The translations under genes were made by a program, and so were the position numbers. Source: Lachnospiraceae bacterium (GTDB lineage Bacteria > Bacillota > Clostridia > Lachnospirales > Lachnospiraceae). From it: DNA of 8,778 nt. Where the stretch lies: the NCBI GenBank assembly GCA_017483425.1, contig JAFUWM010000330.1, positions 1 to 8,778 on the forward strand. The letters run 5' to 3'. The notes beneath the pieces were generated by a model that saw nothing but the letters and a program-made list of their open reading frames with translations, ran no database searches and was not told where the DNA came from. Each line of letters begins with the position of its first letter. Position 1 is the stretch's first letter. Below, piece by piece: positions 6,851 through 8,778 of the stretch.

Positions 6851-6860
6851 ATGTTATAAT
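6833..6860 (+). promoter_or_regulatory. Extended -10 promoter for the substrate-binding sensor gene
   Basis: TATAAT at 6855-6860 is a perfect -10 box preceded by TG at 6852-6853 in extended -10 spacing. TTGAAG at 6833-6838 is a 4 of 6 match to the -35 box with a 16-base spacer. The promoter overlaps the last codons of the permease-GGDEF gene. Transcription would start near 6866-6868, leaving a leader of about 30 to 60 bases, depending on which ATG is used. It implies that the downstream gene can be expressed separately. Confidence 0.6.
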
Positions 6861-6898
6861 CAGTTAATCAGCAGGTATTGGCAGGTCTTTGCGGACAA

Positions 6899-6915
6899 AT
6901 GCGCATAAAGCGCAT
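6899..6915 (+). repeat. Small inverted repeat at the candidate start codon
   Basis: ATGCGC (6899-6904) and GCGCAT (6910-6915) are perfectly complementary with the loop ATAAA. The ATG at 6899 would sit in the stem. This either marks a regulated start or argues that translation begins at ATG 6923 or 6926 instead. Confidence 0.45.
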
Positions 6916-8778
6916 CTGGAATATGATGGTAAGTACTGAAAGAAACAATATCGGAAAGCAGACCAAAACGCAGGTAGTAATAAGGGCTTTATTTCTGCTT
7001 TTCCTTGTCTTGTCATATTTTTTCCTGCTGCCGGATGAGGCTTATGCGCAGGATACGGGAAAGACCGTGAGGGTCGGCTGGTTTGATTCTCCTTTTAACC
7101 AGATAGACGAGTCCGGCGTCCGGTCAGGCTATGCCTATGATTATCAGCAGCGGATCGCGTCCTACACCGGATGGGAATATGAGTATGTGGAGGGCGAATG
7201 GCCGGAGCTTATGGATATGCTCCGAAACGGTGAGATAGACCTGCTTAGCGACGTATCATACACACCGGAAAGAGCGGAGGAAATGCTTTTTTCGTCCATG
7301 CCGATGGGAGCGGAGGAGTATTATATTTACATCCTTCCCGACAATGACAGGTTTTCCGCGGATGATTATGCTTCTTTCAACGGGGCGCGTATCGGTGTCA
7401 GCAAGGGAAGCCTGCAGGAGAAGTTCCTTTCAGAGTGGCTTGAAGAGCATGGTATAGAAGCCGAGATCGTGGAGACGGGTGATTCGGAATATGATGCCGA
7501 AAGACTGATAAAAAAGGGAGAGCTTGATGCATATGCAACGCTTGATGCCTATGGCGATGTCATCAGGTGCATACCTTTATACAAGATAGGATCCTCAGAT
7601 TTTTATTTTACGGTCAATAAGGACAGACCCGACCTTCTGGATGAGCTGGACGAGGCGCTGAGCCATATACAGTCGGAAAACAGGTTTTATGCCCAGAAGC
7701 TGTACGAAAAGTATTTCCGCGTGACCATAGCTGATCTGTATCTGACTTCGGATGAGCGCGACTGGCTTGAAGGCCACGGTTCCATACGGGTTGGCTATCA
7801 GGATAATTATCTGGCGTTCTGCGCTTCTGACGAGAACGGCGAGCTGACCGGCGCTCTGAAGGATTATCTCGACTATGCCTCTACCTGCATAGAAAACGCC
7901 AGACTGGATTTCATACCCAAAGCCTATCCTTCTATCGAGGATGCGCTTGAAGCGCTGAATAAGGGAGAGGTTGACTGCGTATTTCCCTCTAATCTCAGTG
8001 TCTATGACGGAGAGGTGATGGACGTGCTTCTGACGGATCCATTCATAAAGACAGAGATGTACGCCGTAGTGCGCTCAAACGATCAGATGGCTTTCTTAAA
8101 CAGCAAGGACGTGACGGCGGCTGTGAATCGTGGCAATACAAACTATGAAAGCTTCCTTATAGAGCATTTTCCGAAATGGGAAAAGCTTTACTGTGACGAT
8201 ACGGAGAGCTGTCTCTATGCCGTCTCAAACGGTGAAGCGGACTGTCTCATAATAAGCAGCTTCCGCTATAACAATATAGCCGCTCTCTGCAGCCAGCTCA
8301 GGCTCTCCATCCTTTCTACCGGCGTGAACTTAGACTATGAGTTTGCGGTCAACGAGGATGATGACGCCCTGTTTTCCATAATGAACAAGGTATCGAGCCT
8401 TGTGCCGTCCACTGTTGTGGGTACGTCTCTGACATACTACTCAGCGGAGGAAACGAAGGTCACATTCTCCGACTTCATACGTGACAACCTTGCCACGGTC
8501 ATGGCGATCATCGCCGCTGTGACGCTCGTTATCCTGCTGCTGGTGCTCAGGAGCATGAGGGCTGAGAAAAAAGCTCATGAGAGGAGCAGGCTTATCTCTG
8601 CTGTAGAGCGTGACGAGCTGACGGGACTTTACAATAAAAACTTCTTCTTCGAGTACTGCAACCGGATGCATCAGGAAAACCCGGAAAAGCCAATGGATGC
8701 GGTTGTCATCAATATAGAGCAGTTTCATTCGGTTAACGATCTGAACGGCTGGGAATTCGGAGATATCGTACTGCATAC
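6899..8778 (+). CDS. Secreted-sensor protein: signal peptide, two family 3 solute-binding domains, transmembrane helix, degenerate GGDEF (3' end outside window)
   Basis: The frame is open to the window end (at least 626 residues). ATG 6899 is the longest start; ATG 6923 and 6926 are alternatives, and none has a strong ribosome binding site. Numbering from 6899: a hydrophobic stretch at about 26-44 ends in AYA (48-50), a likely signal peptidase site. Residues about 55-285 form a family 3 solute-binding domain (VRVGWFDSPF, GYAYDY, NGEIDLLSDVSYTPER). A second, more divergent copy runs about 296-515 (IRVGYQDNYLAFC, NKGEVDCVFPS). A transmembrane helix at about 531-550 leads into a GGDEF domain starting at DELTGLYNK (572). 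The first metal-binding Asp is Asn (N605 in VVINIEQF), so cyclase activity is doubtful. Proteins of this kind often continue into an EAL domain beyond the degenerate GGDEF, which cannot be seen here. Expected role: bind amino-acid-like solutes outside the cell and relay this to cyclic di-GMP metabolism inside. Confidence 0.88.
   Translation, partial: MRIKRIWNMMVSTERNNIGKQTKTQVVIRALFLLFLVLSYFFLLPDEAYAQDTGKTVRVGWFDSPFNQIDESGVRSGYAYDYQQRIASYTGWEYEYVEGEWPELMDMLRNGEIDLLSDVSYTPERAEEMLFSSMPMGAEEYYIYILPDNDRFSADDYASFNGARIGVSKGSLQEKFLSEWLEEHGIEAEIVETGDSEYDAERLIKKGELDAYATLDAYGDVIRCIPLYKIGSSDFYFTVNKDRPDLLDELDEALSHIQSENRFYAQKLYEKYFRVTIADLYLTSDERDWLEGHGSIRVGYQDNYLAFCASDENGELTGALKDYLDYASTCIENARLDFIPKAYPSIEDALEALNKGEVDCVFPSNLSVYDGEVMDVLLTDPFIKTEMYAVVRSNDQMAFLNSKDVTAAVNRGNTNYESFLIEHFPKWEKLYCDDTESCLYAVSNGEADCLIISSFRYNNIAALCSQLRLSILSTGVNLDYEFAVNEDDDALFSIMNKVSSLVPSTVVGTSLTYYSAEETKVTFSDFIRDNLATVMAIIAAVTLVILLLVLRSMRAEKKAHERSRLISAVERDELTGLYNKNFFFEYCNRMHQENPEKPMDAVVINIEQFHSVNDLNGWEFGDIVLH

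Noticed and set aside
8441..8776. Minus-strand open frame of 111 codons near the window end
   Set aside because: It lies opposite the transmembrane helix and GGDEF domain of the sensor gene, which is continuous and well supported on the plus strand.

Overview
The window reads as Clostridia, most likely a Lachnospiraceae-type gut or rumen bacterium. This is inferred from heavy use of ATA (Ile) and AGG/AGA (Arg) codons, roughly even base composition by eye, and the style of the signalling proteins (degenerate GGDEF joined to EAL, LacI-like binding domain joined to GAF, and substrate-binding domains joined to GGDEF). I cannot assign a genus. All genes lie on the plus strand. I saw no tRNA, rRNA, CRISPR array, transposase or phage gene.

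Layout. (1) 1-1340: 3' part of a gene for a cyclic di-GMP phosphodiesterase, a degenerate GGDEF domain followed by an EAL domain with all expected catalytic residues. (2) 1337-3115: overlapping the first by ATGA, a cytoplasmic LacI-like ligand-binding domain fused through a helical linker to a GAF-like domain, with no DNA-binding or catalytic domain. (3) 3116-3348: an intergenic stretch with three consecutive palindromes, a possible promoter, and an inverted repeat that places the ribosome binding site and start codon of the next gene in a hairpin loop. (4) 3349-6850: an amino-acid permease of the APC superfamily fused to a two-helix membrane module, a PAS domain, two further PAS-like repeats and an intact GGDEF domain. 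The reading frame is broken after transmembrane helix 2 by one extra base in an A8 or G5 run. (5) 6851-6898: a short gap; a strong extended -10 promoter sits across the end of gene 4. (6) 6899-8778: the start of a secreted-sensor gene with a signal peptide, two tandem family 3 substrate-binding domains, a transmembrane helix and a GGDEF domain cut by the window end. Its metal-binding Asp is replaced by Asn.

Taken together, four adjacent proteins each couple a small-molecule sensor, or an enzyme, to cyclic di-GMP: one likely hydrolyses it (EAL), one likely makes it (permease-GGDEF), one has a probably inactive cyclase domain that in this kind of protein is often followed by EAL, and one is a soluble sensor with no visible output. 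The simplest reading is a nutrient-sensing cyclic di-GMP cluster whose inputs are a sugar-like ligand (gene 2), an amino acid taken up by the permease (gene 4) and amino-acid-like solutes outside the cell (gene 6). The most unusual parts are the transporter-cyclase fusion, its frame break at a homopolymer, and the hairpin around its start codon.
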